Positions 1-9,766 of a DNA stretch of 64,000 nt are shown piece after piece. The stretch is from the NCBI RefSeq assembly GCF_007678455.1, contig NZ_VEEP01000001.1:186001-250000 (forward strand), read 5' to 3'. This DNA comes from Cytobacillus oceanisediminis 2691 (GTDB lineage: Bacteria; Bacillota; Bacilli; Bacillales; Cytobacillaceae). A model generated the notes under the pieces. The model was not told where the DNA came from. It was given only the letters and a program-made list of their open reading frames with translations, and ran no database searches. The number at the start of each line of letters is the position of its first letter. The first letter of the stretch is position 1. Position numbers and translations under genes: made by a program.

Positions 1-1
1 C

Positions 2-307
2 TTTGCTTCGTTTGGGAATATCGGCCGGTTTATTCTTTTTGCATTAGTTGTCATGCAGCTTTCGACAACTGGATCAAACCTTCCAATTGATATGCTGCCA
101 GAGAACCTGCGAAGTTTAAGTGCCTACTTGCCATTTACTTATTCAATTGCAGGATTTAAAGCTCTGATTTCACTAAATGATTTTTCAATGGCGTTGAGGA
201 ATCTGGGTGTTCTTCTTGGTTTTCTGATCCTGTTTGCTTTGATGACTGTAACAGTCTATTTATTTAAGACAAAAGAACAACCTCAACATACCGATTTGGC
301 CATGTAA
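2..307 (+). CDS. YhgE/Pip-family membrane protein, C-terminal end (partial)
   Basis: The reading frame is already open at the left edge, so only about 100 C-terminal residues are present. They show a hydrophobic segment, then LPFTYSIAGFKALIS, then a second hydrophobic helix ending in a short basic/polar tail. This resembles the C-terminal membrane region of YhgE/Pip (phage infection protein) family proteins, which carry a conserved 'LP.tY.i.g.r..i' motif after a transmembrane helix. In that family the proteins are large ABC-2-type membrane proteins; the substrate is unknown. An internal ATG at 53 is not the true start. A terminator follows directly. Confidence 0.6.
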   Translation, partial: FASFGNIGRFILFALVVMQLSTTGSNLPIDMLPENLRSLSAYLPFTYSIAGFKALISLNDFSMALRNLGVLLGFLILFALMTVTVYLFKTKEQPQHTDLAM

Positions 308-312
308 TGGCT

Positions 313-344
313 GGGGGACATCCTGAAAAGGGTGTCTCTTTTTT
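313..344 (+). terminator. Rho-independent terminator after the YhgE-like gene
   Basis: GGACATCC and GGGTGTCT arms around a GAAA loop are followed by six T residues. Confidence 0.7.
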
Positions 345-430
345 CATGTCTGGCAGATTACCTTATACTTATGAAATTCCTATTGAATATGTTATGATAT
401 TTTAGACTTTACTATTAGGAGGACGGGTAC

Positions 431-784
431 ATGGTACATGCCCATATGACAGCCTGGTTTTTGGCTTTGGTTTTATTCTTCGTTGCACTGGGACTACATA
501 AAAGCGGTAAGGAAAAGGGCGCGAAAATTGTCCAGATGGTCCTTAGATTATTTTACGTGCTGATCCTATTGACTGGCTTCTGGCTACTTTTCAGCATTAA
601 TATCAACATTATGTATGTGCTGAAAGCAGCGGTTGGCCTGTGGGTCATCTCTATGCTTGAAATGATCTTGATCCGTACAAGAAAGAACGAAAAGGCATCT
701 ATTTTGTGGGTCCAATTCATCGTAGCAATCTTGCTTGTACTATATTTAGGTTTCTCACTTCCGCTCGGAACAGACTTGTTCTAA
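431..784 (+). CDS. yisL: YisL family membrane protein (UPF0344/DUF1516)
   Basis: A 117-residue protein with four predicted hydrophobic segments, matching YisL of B. subtilis in length and in features such as the opening MVHAHMTAWFLAL, the KGAKIVQMVLRLFY segment and the ending PLGTDLF. The family is small, membrane-embedded and of unknown function. The ATG follows AGGAGG with a short spacer, which fixes the start. It is a single gene ended by its own terminator. Identification is firm; any cellular role is unknown. In B. subtilis yisL also lies near yisN and asnO, as here. Confidence 0.88.
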   Translation: MVHAHMTAWFLALVLFFVALGLHKSGKEKGAKIVQMVLRLFYVLILLTGFWLLFSININIMYVLKAAVGLWVISMLEMILIRTRKNEKASILWVQFIVAILLVLYLGFSLPLGTDLF

Positions 785-797
785 ATAGGATTTGTCG

Positions 798-836
798 AAA
801 AAAAGCTGTCCAGAAATGGGCAGCTTTTCTCTTTTT
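798..836 (+). terminator. Rho-independent terminator of yisL
   Basis: AAAAGCTG and CAGCTTTT arms are followed by a T-rich stretch. Confidence 0.75.
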
Positions 837-913
837 GTCATATCTTCACCCGGTCAATTATGGTAATTTAAGAGTTAAGGGATATTGGAGAAATATAGAA
901 AATGGAGAATGCA

Positions 914-2947
914 ATGGCTACGACAAAAAGCTGCGTTTACGAAAGTGACAAACAACTTAATAGCTTTATAGAGAGCAATTCATTCAAAGATCATGCCAAT
1001 CTATTGGTGCAAATTTTTTATACAGAAGCAGGGAAGCTTAAGCGCCTTCAGCAATTACTTAAGAAACAGCTTCCTGTGTCTGCCGTGCTAAGCTGTGAAG
1101 CCGAAGGGGATTTTTATGAAGAGCATCCTTACATCCTCTCTTTTACTGCTTTCAACAAACAAGAGCTGGATGCAAGCCGCCATGACCAGCACACCATCAA
1201 CACATTGACACATTTGCTGGCCACTACACAACAAGACATCCTTCATCTTAATGAGAGTCTTGAGGTTTCTGAACAATATTATCGGTCCTTGTTTGACAAT
1301 AATGGGGACTTTGTTTATTCGACAGATCTGAATGGGAACTTCACAAGCGTTAACCAGGCGTTCATGAGAACCTTCGGCTATGGTGAAAGTGAACTTATTG
1401 GCAGGTCTGCGCTGAATTTTATTAATCCTGAAGACGTTCATCGTGCAAAATTGCATTTTATTCAAGCGCTGAAGGGAAAAGATCAGACCTATACCATCGA
1501 AATTCAGATTAAGAGCGGCGAGTCCCAAATTTTCCAGATAAAAAACATCCCGATCACGGTCAATGGATCCTGTGTGGGAACGTATGGAATCGGCAGGAAT
1601 ATCACCCGCCAAAAAAAGACAGAGGAAAGAATCATTCAGCTTGCCTATTATGACCAGGACACAGGTTTGCCCAACAGGATGAGATTTACGGAACAGCTGG
1701 AGGAAATGATTCACCGCGCTAAGCATAAGAAAGAACTGCTGGCAGTCCTTGTTATTGACATAGACCGCTTCAAGATCATCAATGACAGTCTTGGGCATTA
1801 TGCGGGAGACATTGTATTGAAACAGCTGGCTGACAGAATCCAGAATCAGATGCCAAAAGGGGCCTATTTTGGGAGATTCAGCGGCGATAAATTTACGATG
1901 CTTTTGACAGAGGACGTCGAGATCGATCAGACGACCAGGATGGCAAGAGAATTGCAAAGGCTTATATCAAAGCCTCTATATCACCAGAATCAGGAGTTTA
2001 TTGTCACAGCCAGCATTGGGATCAGCTCATTTCCGGGGGATGGCCTTGATGAGCATACCCTGCTGAAAAATGCAGATATAGCGATGAACCGTTCAAAAAA
2101 CCAGGGCGGGAATAAAATCACTTATTTTTCAACCGGGATGAATGACCAGGCAATGGTGCGACTGGAGCTGGAAAGCTACTTAAGGAAAGCATTGCAGAAA
2201 AATGAGTTCCGTCTCTGCTATCAGCCGCTGATGGATTTGAAATCAGGAGAAATCACCTGTACAGAAGCCCTTATTCGCTGGCAGCACCCGCATCTTGGGC
2301 TTGTGTCACCGGCGCAGTTCATCCCGCTCGCCGAAGAAACAGGATTGATTGAGGAGATTGGCGCCTGGGTTCTGACAACAGCATGTGTCCAGACAAAGTA
2401 CTGGCAGGAAAATGGTTTCCCGAATCTCGGGATTTCTGTTAATGTCTCCGCCTATCAATTCCAGCAGCATGCTTTTATCGGCCAGGTGATTGAAGCTCTG
2501 AAGGTTTCCGGGCTTGCCCCGGCATATCTATCATTGGAACTGACAGAAAGCGCGATGCTGAAGGATATTGTTTACAGCATTTCCGTCATGAAGTCATTAC
2601 AGGAGCTCGGGGTGAAAGTATCAATCGATGATTTCGGGACAGGTTATTCGTCATTAAGCTATTTACGCAATTTGCCAATTGATACGCTTAAAATCGACCA
2701 GTCCTTTATCAATAATCTTCATGACGACCCTTCCGATATTGCCATCGTCAAAGCAATCATCACCATGGGTCAGGGCTTAGCAGTGAAGATTGTTGCTGAG
2801 GGCGTTGAAACTCATGAACAAATGAACATCTTGAGAGACCTTGATTGCCATTATGCACAAGGTTACTATATCCAGAAGCCGCTCGAAACGGATGCTTTCG
2901 AAAAAGGTTTCAAGACAATAGAAAACGTTGCCTACACGGTAAAATAA
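914..2947 (+). CDS. PAS-GGDEF-EAL protein, probable cyclic-di-GMP phosphodiesterase
   Basis: Domains in order: an N-terminal region of about 110 residues (possibly a reduced FIST-like sensor, low confidence), a PAS domain (about 118-240), a GGDEF domain (about 245-400) and an EAL domain (about 420-670). The GGDEF signature is degenerate, reading SGDKF near residue 321, so cyclase activity is unlikely. The EAL half looks catalytic: EALIRW near 450, ELTES, DDFGTGYSSL near 572 and EGVE are all present. The inferred role is hydrolysis of cyclic di-GMP, tuned by the PAS signal and perhaps by GTP binding to the inert GGDEF. No transmembrane segment is seen. The ATG at 914 has GGAG six bases upstream; an in-frame ATG at 902 is less well placed. 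Monocistronic, convergent with yisN. Confidence 0.85.
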   Translation: MATTKSCVYESDKQLNSFIESNSFKDHANLLVQIFYTEAGKLKRLQQLLKKQLPVSAVLSCEAEGDFYEEHPYILSFTAFNKQELDASRHDQHTINTLTHLLATTQQDILHLNESLEVSEQYYRSLFDNNGDFVYSTDLNGNFTSVNQAFMRTFGYGESELIGRSALNFINPEDVHRAKLHFIQALKGKDQTYTIEIQIKSGESQIFQIKNIPITVNGSCVGTYGIGRNITRQKKTEERIIQLAYYDQDTGLPNRMRFTEQLEEMIHRAKHKKELLAVLVIDIDRFKIINDSLGHYAGDIVLKQLADRIQNQMPKGAYFGRFSGDKFTMLLTEDVEIDQTTRMARELQRLISKPLYHQNQEFIVTASIGISSFPGDGLDEHTLLKNADIAMNRSKNQGGNKITYFSTGMNDQAMVRLELESYLRKALQKNEFRLCYQPLMDLKSGEITCTEALIRWQHPHLGLVSPAQFIPLAEETGLIEEIGAWVLTTACVQTKYWQENGFPNLGISVNVSAYQFQQHAFIGQVIEALKVSGLAPAYLSLELTESAMLKDIVYSISVMKSLQELGVKVSIDDFGTGYSSLSYLRNLPIDTLKIDQSFINNLHDDPSDIAIVKAIITMGQGLAVKIVAEGVETHEQMNILRDLDCHYAQGYYIQKPLETDAFEKGFKTIENVAYTVK

Positions 2948-3016
2948 GAAAATCGATTTCTATGTTTTTACGAAGATTCTTGCATGTCCACTTCATCTGA
3001 GAAAAAACGATTACGT

Positions 3017-3050
3017 AAAAGCCTGCATTCACATCGAATGCAGGCTTCTT
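3017..3050. terminator. Bidirectional terminator between the EAL gene and yisN
   Basis: A perfect 10-bp stem (GCCTGCATTC at 3021-3030 with its complement at 3036-3045) has A residues on the left and T residues on the right, so it can serve both convergent genes. Confidence 0.85.
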
Positions 3051-3056
3051 TGCAGT

Positions 3057-3617
3057 TTAGGAAATCCGTTCGATCACGGTCCGCTTCCCGTTGTTCAAGG
3101 TCAGTTCAAACCGGTCATTCTGTATTTCATAATAATCAAAGTGATGCTGTACGCTGCAGATGTATTCTTCGTTATCGAAAATCAAAAAATTTACACCGGA
3201 TCTCCCTGTTTCATGATCGAGGAATGTCAGATGGTTATAACAATAGATACAATCATAGATGGAGAAATTCAACGAATTCAATGTATTGATGAACTGGACA
3301 AATGCCTCATCATTCAATTCATCCAGCAGACGCTCGAAAGAATAAATCAGCTGCTTCCTGATCCTGATCATTTCCTGGTCTATCAGAGAGATGGTTTCAT
3401 TGCCAGTCTGGATGCTTCCGTTATCCAGCAAAAACCCCCTGCACCATTTGCTGTTTCGCTGAACTTCAACCTCCTGGTGGATAAATTCCTCAACAAGTGC
3501 GGCTTCGTCCGTTTCTTCATCAAAGAAAACCCATTGCGAATTAATATATTCTACGGTCCCGGCATTGAACGACCGGGGCTGGAATTCAATCAAATTGCTT
3601 CGTTGTTGTCGATTCAT
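3057..3617 (-). CDS. yisN: YisN-like protein (DUF2777 family)
   Basis: A 186-residue soluble acidic protein. I recognise the pattern of the DUF2777/YisN family: early RSNLIEF, then WVFFDEETDEAALVEEF, NSLNFSIYDCIYCYN and FDNEEYICSVQHH. Function is unknown. The chosen ATG at 3617 has CGGAGG about six bases upstream; a longer frame beginning at an upstream GTG would put that Shine-Dalgarno inside the gene. In B. subtilis yisN lies beside asnO (yisO), and here it is divergent from asnO. An overlapping plus-strand frame over the same bases was judged a shadow because it has no homology I recognise and no ribosome site. Confidence 0.75.
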   Translation of the reverse strand: MNRQQRSNLIEFQPRSFNAGTVEYINSQWVFFDEETDEAALVEEFIHQEVEVQRNSKWCRGFLLDNGSIQTGNETISLIDQEMIRIRKQLIYSFERLLDELNDEAFVQFINTLNSLNFSIYDCIYCYNHLTFLDHETGRSGVNFLIFDNEEYICSVQHHFDYYEIQNDRFELTLNNGKRTVIERIS

Positions 3618-3808
3618 TTGGATCCTCCGTTTATTGTCGCTCACCTTCTTTGTAGACAGATTTCGGCGAATTTATAACATGATTTAAAAGTTAGGCAATT
3701 AACCAGTTTGAATATTGCTGCATAAGATGAGTAATGCTTAAGCGATTACTGCGTTTCAGGACGAATCATTGGCAGGCAAAAAGTTCCGCTTAGAAGGGAT
3801 GATGGTAA

Positions 3809-5656
3809 ATGTGTGGAATAACCGGTTGGGTAGACTATCGTAAAAATTTGGACCATGAGCACAAGACGATTGCAAAAATGGCGGAAACTTTGAGTAAAAG
3901 AGGTCCTGATGATACCAATGTATGGACTTCACAACACGCTGCACTGGGCCATAAAAGGCTGGTGGTTGTCGATCCCGAGGGAGGCAAGCAGCCAATGACC
4001 AGAGCACAGCGAGACAGCCGTTATACCATTTGTTATAACGGAGAATTATATAATACTGAAGACCTCAGAAAAGCACTGCTATTAAAAGGATATTCTTTTA
4101 ACGGTCATTCTGATACAGAGGTTTTGCTCAATTCTTTCATGGAATGGAAGGAAAATTGCCTCGAGCATTTAAATGGGATTTTTGCCTTTGCCGTTTGGGA
4201 TCATCAGGAGGAAAAGCTGTTCATCGGGCGTGATCGCCTTGGTGTAAAGCCGCTCTTCTTTATTGAAACAGCGTCAGGTTTTATGTTTGCTTCTGAACAA
4301 AAGGCTCTGCTGGCACATCCTGATGTGAAGCCGGAGGTAGACAGGGAAGGGCTTTGCGAAGTTTTTGGGCTCGGGCCATCCCGTTCGCCAGGAGCTGGTA
4401 TTTTTAAGAATATGAAGGAGCTCCGTCCAGGTCATGGACTCATTTTTTCAAAAAATGGGCTGAAGGTGTGGAGATACTGGAATGTGAAAAGCGTAGAACA
4501 CAAAGACAGTCTTGAAGAAACTTCCGAGAAGGTGCGTGAGTTGTTCACAGACGCTGTAACAAGGCAGCTCGTTTCCGATGTTCCGCTTTGCACATTCCTT
4601 TCCGGGGGATTGGATTCAAGCGCCATCACCGCGATTGCCGCGAATCATTATAAGACTGAGGGCAAGGGGAGCCTGCATACTTACTCGATCGATTATGAAG
4701 GTAACGATCAGTTTTTCAAGGAAAATGAGTTCCAGCCTAATGCGGATGCCTTCTGGATCAATAAAATGACGGAAACATTCGGGACCGTTCACCATAACAG
4801 CGTCATCTCACAGAACGATCTGGCAGACTATCTGACAGAAGCCGTGCATGTTCGTGACCTGCCGGGGATGGCTGACATCGATTCATCACTTCTCTGGTTC
4901 TGCCGTGAAATCAAACAGGATTTTACCGTAGGCCTTTCAGGTGAATGTGCTGATGAAATCTTTGGAGGATATCCTTGGTTCCACAGGGAGGATGACCTGA
5001 ACCGGCAAGGATTCCCGTGGATGCGGTCCATTAATGAACGGCAAAATATGCTGAGAGACCACTGGCGGAAAAAATTGAGTCTAGAAGAGTATATGATGGC
5101 GAAATTCAATGAGACGATAGCAGAGGTGCCGGTACTTGAAGGAGAGAATCATATCGATGCAAGGCGAAGACAATTATTCTATTTAAATATCGTTTGGTTC
5201 ATGACCACCTTGCTCGACAGGAAAGACCGGATGAGCATGGGCGCGAGCCTTGAAGTTAGGGTGCCGTTTGCCGACCATCGCCTTGTGGAATATGTCTGGA
5301 ATATCCCATGGGAGATGAAGATGCACGGCAACAGGGAAAAAGGAATCTTGCGCAAGGCATTGGAAGGCACTTTACCTGATGAAGTATTATACCGAAAAAA
5401 GAGTCCTTATCCGAAGACCCACCATCCGGCATATACTCAGGCAGTACAGGGGATGCTGTCAGATTTCATGGCCGATTCAAACAGTGCACTGCATGAATTC
5501 TTCGACAGAGCTACACTGCAAAAAATGATTGAAACCGAAGGAGCCTCCTTCAAAGTGCCCTGGTTCGGCCAATTGATGACCGGCCCACAGCTGCTGGCAC
5601 AGCTTGCCCAGATTCATATCTGGTTCAGGGACTATAATATTAATATTGCAGATTAA
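3809..5656 (+). CDS. asnO: Asparagine synthetase (glutamine-hydrolysing)
   Basis: A 615-residue AsnB-type enzyme converting aspartate, ATP and glutamine to asparagine. The N-terminus MCGITGW exposes the Cys2 nucleophile of the class II glutaminase domain (about 1-210, with RGPDD and YNGELYN). The synthetase domain carries the PP-loop ATP motif SGGLDSSAI near residue 266 and GECADEIFGGY. Among the B. subtilis paralogues the position beside yisN and before yisQ points to asnO (yisO), which in that species is linked to sporulation. The start lies just after a GAAGGGATG region. It is transcribed alone and followed by two tandem hairpins. Confidence 0.93.
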   Translation: MCGITGWVDYRKNLDHEHKTIAKMAETLSKRGPDDTNVWTSQHAALGHKRLVVVDPEGGKQPMTRAQRDSRYTICYNGELYNTEDLRKALLLKGYSFNGHSDTEVLLNSFMEWKENCLEHLNGIFAFAVWDHQEEKLFIGRDRLGVKPLFFIETASGFMFASEQKALLAHPDVKPEVDREGLCEVFGLGPSRSPGAGIFKNMKELRPGHGLIFSKNGLKVWRYWNVKSVEHKDSLEETSEKVRELFTDAVTRQLVSDVPLCTFLSGGLDSSAITAIAANHYKTEGKGSLHTYSIDYEGNDQFFKENEFQPNADAFWINKMTETFGTVHHNSVISQNDLADYLTEAVHVRDLPGMADIDSSLLWFCREIKQDFTVGLSGECADEIFGGYPWFHREDDLNRQGFPWMRSINERQNMLRDHWRKKLSLEEYMMAKFNETIAEVPVLEGENHIDARRRQLFYLNIVWFMTTLLDRKDRMSMGASLEVRVPFADHRLVEYVWNIPWEMKMHGNREKGILRKALEGTLPDEVLYRKKSPYPKTHHPAYTQAVQGMLSDFMADSNSALHEFFDRATLQKMIETEGASFKVPWFGQLMTGPQLLAQLAQIHIWFRDYNINIAD

Positions 5657-5658
5657 AA

Positions 5659-5721
5659 AAGCAAGCCCTGGGAGAGGGCTTGCAGCAGACTGCAGGCGAT
5701 TCCAATTTGCCTGCAGTTTTT
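5659..5721 (+). terminator. Tandem hairpins downstream of asnO
   Basis: The first hairpin (GCAAGCCCT with its complement, 5661-5683) lacks a T-run on the plus strand but has one on the minus strand. The second (CTGCAGGC 5690-5697 with 5709-5716) is followed by TTTTT and is the likely asnO terminator. The first could stop minus-strand transcription arriving through the repeat array. Confidence 0.75.
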
Positions 5722-5756
5722 CATAGAAATGGAAAAAAACATTGATAATTACCAAT

Positions 5757-5898
5757 TCGCTATAAAAATTCGATTTTCGCTATATAAATTATAAAGTCGC
5801 TATAAAAAAGAAATTTTCGCTATATAAATAAAAAAGTCGCTATAAAATCATGATTTTCGCAATATAAATATTTTTTTAGCTATAAATATATAAATTAG
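5757..5898. repeat. Exact 20-bp tandem array (family A, locus 1)
   Basis: Six units in exact 20-bp register, each opening with TCGCTATA or a one-base variant, then a seventh degenerate unit. Units alternate between a TATAAAAA type and a TATATAAAT type, giving a weak 40-bp higher-order period. It fills the convergent gap between asnO and the MATE gene. No reading frame is seen. The same motif recurs at 38645-38751. Confidence 0.85.
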
Positions 5899-5962
5899 TT
5901 TTCCGAGTGACCATTTCTTCTGCAAAATAAGTGCATTTTTACTTTAATACGGTAATTTTCAT

Positions 5963-7306
5963 TTATTCCGCGGTTACAAACGACTTTTTCACCCAAACTC
6001 TGGATCTCCAGCGCCACAGCATCAGCAGCCCCCGCAGCCATTCGTCTGCGATGAAGGCGATCCAGATGCCGACGAGTCCCATCTCCAGGTAGATTCCGAG
6101 GAAATAGGAAAGCGTTACGCTGACTCCCCACATGGACAGGATTCCCATATAAACCGGAAATTTCACATCGCCTGCAGCTCTCAATGAACTGATCAGCACC
6201 AGATTGAAAGATCTGCCTGGTTCAAGGATGATGGTAAGCAGGATTAAGATGGTGCCGAGTTCGATGATGCTGAGGTTGTCAGTGAAGATTCCCAGCAGGT
6301 TTTTTGAAAAGAAAGAAACGATCACTGCAGCTGCGATTGAGATCAATATCGCAAGTTTTAAACTTTTTAATGCTCGTTTATATGCGTTCTCAACTTCTTT
6401 TGCTCCGACCATATGGCCAATCAAAATCTGTGTTCCCTGACTGATTGCGATACTGAAAAGGAAGATGAACATCATGACATTTTGCGTGTAAACCTTTGCG
6501 GTCAGTGCCTGGGTTCCAAGGGAAGCAATAAAATAAGTGATCACCATTTGCGATCCATTATAGCTAAGGTGCTCGCCTGCAGAAGGAATCCCGATATTGA
6601 GCAGGTTCTTTAGATGCCTTTTCGGAAAACTGAATAGCATCGACAAGGGCAGCGATCCAGGGATCCGCTTTGTCATGACAAAAATGGCCGCGAGCAACCC
6701 GAAGATCCGGCTGACAGTTGTTGATATTGCTACACCTTCAACCCCAAGTATTGGAAAGCCGAAGGGACCGAAGATGAAGAAATAGTTGCCGATGACATTC
6801 AGCACGTTCATGCCGATGGTGACATACATGATATCACGCGTAAATCCATAGCTGCGGATAATGCTGCTGACTGTCATGATCAGCGACTGAATGAATGAAA
6901 ATCCGCCGACAATCTTCAAGTAGGAATTGGCTTCATCAAACAATTCGGGAGGAAGGTCCATCAGCTTTAGCAATTGTTCACTAAAAATGAACACAGCAGC
7001 ACTCAGGAGAATACCAAATACAAGGTTAGCCCCGATTGAGACAGAAGAAACCTCCCGCGCCTCATCATCGCGTTCAGCACCCAGGTTCTGCGCCACAAGA
7101 ATAGCTGTGCCAGTCGCTACAAAGCCGAACATGACAATGACCATGGAAAGGATTTGATTGGATACCCCGACAGCTGCCACAGAGTTATCCGAATACTGGG
7201 ACAGCATCAGCGTATCCGCATTCCCCATCAGCATATATAGCATGATTTCAATAAATAGAGGCCATGTAATGGCAAATAACGATAGTTTAGCAGTTTTTTT
7301 CTTCAT
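5963..7306 (-). CDS. yisQ: MATE family efflux transporter (YisQ-like)
   Basis: A 447-residue integral membrane protein with about twelve hydrophobic helices in two related halves, typical of MATE (multi antimicrobial extrusion) exporters that exchange Na+ or H+ for organic cations. Seen: N-terminal MGNADTLMLSQYSDNSVAAVG and QILIGHMVGAKE in the second half, both characteristic. The start is the ATG at 7306 (MKKKTAKLS), preceded by GGAG; a frame extending 24 residues further upstream lacks a ribosome site. Its place near asnO matches B. subtilis yisQ. The substrate cannot be told from sequence. Family-B repeats lie upstream. Confidence 0.85.
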   Translation of the reverse strand: MKKKTAKLSLFAITWPLFIEIMLYMLMGNADTLMLSQYSDNSVAAVGVSNQILSMVIVMFGFVATGTAILVAQNLGAERDDEAREVSSVSIGANLVFGILLSAAVFIFSEQLLKLMDLPPELFDEANSYLKIVGGFSFIQSLIMTVSSIIRSYGFTRDIMYVTIGMNVLNVIGNYFFIFGPFGFPILGVEGVAISTTVSRIFGLLAAIFVMTKRIPGSLPLSMLFSFPKRHLKNLLNIGIPSAGEHLSYNGSQMVITYFIASLGTQALTAKVYTQNVMMFIFLFSIAISQGTQILIGHMVGAKEVENAYKRALKSLKLAILISIAAAVIVSFFSKNLLGIFTDNLSIIELGTILILLTIILEPGRSFNLVLISSLRAAGDVKFPVYMGILSMWGVSVTLSYFLGIYLEMGLVGIWIAFIADEWLRGLLMLWRWRSRVWVKKSFVTAE

Positions 7307-7499
7307 GTTTTTATATCTCCAAGTTGTAATTCTTTTATTATACAGACTCTGGAAGGGAATTGAAGTAAAAACCTTCATTTTTCGAAAATAAAACGAGGAT
7401 AATAGATTGTTGGGCTAGAACATCACAATTTGGCAATATTTAGCTGGGATTCTGCGTTCATTCCGCTTAAGCGATATATGAAATTCTGCAGAACCTTGG

Positions 7500-7640
7500 T
7501 AATTCCGCGAAAAACGCAATTATTCCGCGAACATCCGTGTTAATCCCGGGAAAAACGCAATTATTCCGCGAACATCCGTATTAATCTCGCGAAAACCTGC
7601 ATAAATCCCGCGAAAAACCCCTTTGATTCCGCGAACAGGG
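7500..7640. repeat. 20-21-bp tandem array (family B, ATTCCGCGAA)
   Basis: Seven units begin with ATTCCGCGAA or close variants (ATCCCGGGAA, ATCTCGCGAA, ATCCCGCGAA) at 20-21 bp spacing. The first four form two near-identical 41-bp dimers. It occupies most of the 415-bp gap between the MATE gene start and the 3' end of the GH13 gene. A possible older copy (TTCATTCCGC) lies near 7460. No gene is seen in this gap. Confidence 0.82.
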
Positions 7641-7678
7641 TAATTCTATTCTAAAAGTGTAAATAATATCCCACCATA

Positions 7679-7713
7679 AAAAAACAAACCCCTTCCAAAA
7701 ACAGGAAAGGGGT
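7679..7713 (-). terminator. Terminator of the GH13 gene
   Basis: CCCCTTCC and GGAAAGGGG arms are followed, on the minus strand, by a T-rich run. Confidence 0.8.
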
Positions 7714-7722
7714 CCCCACTAT

Positions 7723-9507
<1,785 letters not shown>

Positions 9508-9617
9508 TCAAGATTAAAACAAGGTTAGACCACCTATTTTAAAATGTCAATTATAAAAGTTCGATTCACAAAAAATTAACGAATTTAGTATTTTGGTAAA
9601 AAAAATAAAAAAACTAG

Positions 9618-9645
9618 TTGTCAAAATGATTTAAGTCTTTATAAT
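9618..9645 (+). promoter_or_regulatory. SigmaA promoter of mdxE
   Basis: TTGTCA (9618-9623) and TATAAT (9640-9645) are separated by 16 bp, predicting a start near 9652, just before a cre-like site. Confidence 0.75.
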
Positions 9646-9658
9646 AAGAGTTAGGTTG

Positions 9659-9672
9659 TGCAATCGTTTTCA
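9659..9672 (+). promoter_or_regulatory. cre-like site (catabolite control)
   Basis: TGCAATCGTTTTCA fits the CcpA site consensus TGNAANCGNWNNCA. Lying just downstream of the predicted transcription start, it could block elongation or initiation when preferred sugars are present. Confidence 0.6.
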
Positions 9673-9690
9673 TAGACTTGCAAACAACAT

Positions 9691-9704
9691 TACAAACGTT
9701 TGCA
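9691..9704 (+). promoter_or_regulatory. LacI-type operator upstream of mdxE
   Basis: TACAAACGTTTGCA is a palindrome with one mismatch and a central CG, typical of LacI/GalR operators. The cluster's own LacI-type regulator is the likely ligand; CcpA is an alternative. Confidence 0.55.
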
Positions 9705-9766
9705 CAGATTGAGAGAATATCTGCACAATAAAAAAGTAATTACACATTTTTAGGAGGGGTATACAC

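Noticed and set aside
1088-1957. 289-residue minus-strand open frame
   Set aside because: It lies wholly antisense to the PAS-GGDEF-EAL gene, has no ribosome site and no recognisable domain; the plus-strand frame has clear motifs.
3141-3677. 178-residue plus-strand open frame
   Set aside because: It is antisense to yisN, which has CGGAGG before its start and family features.
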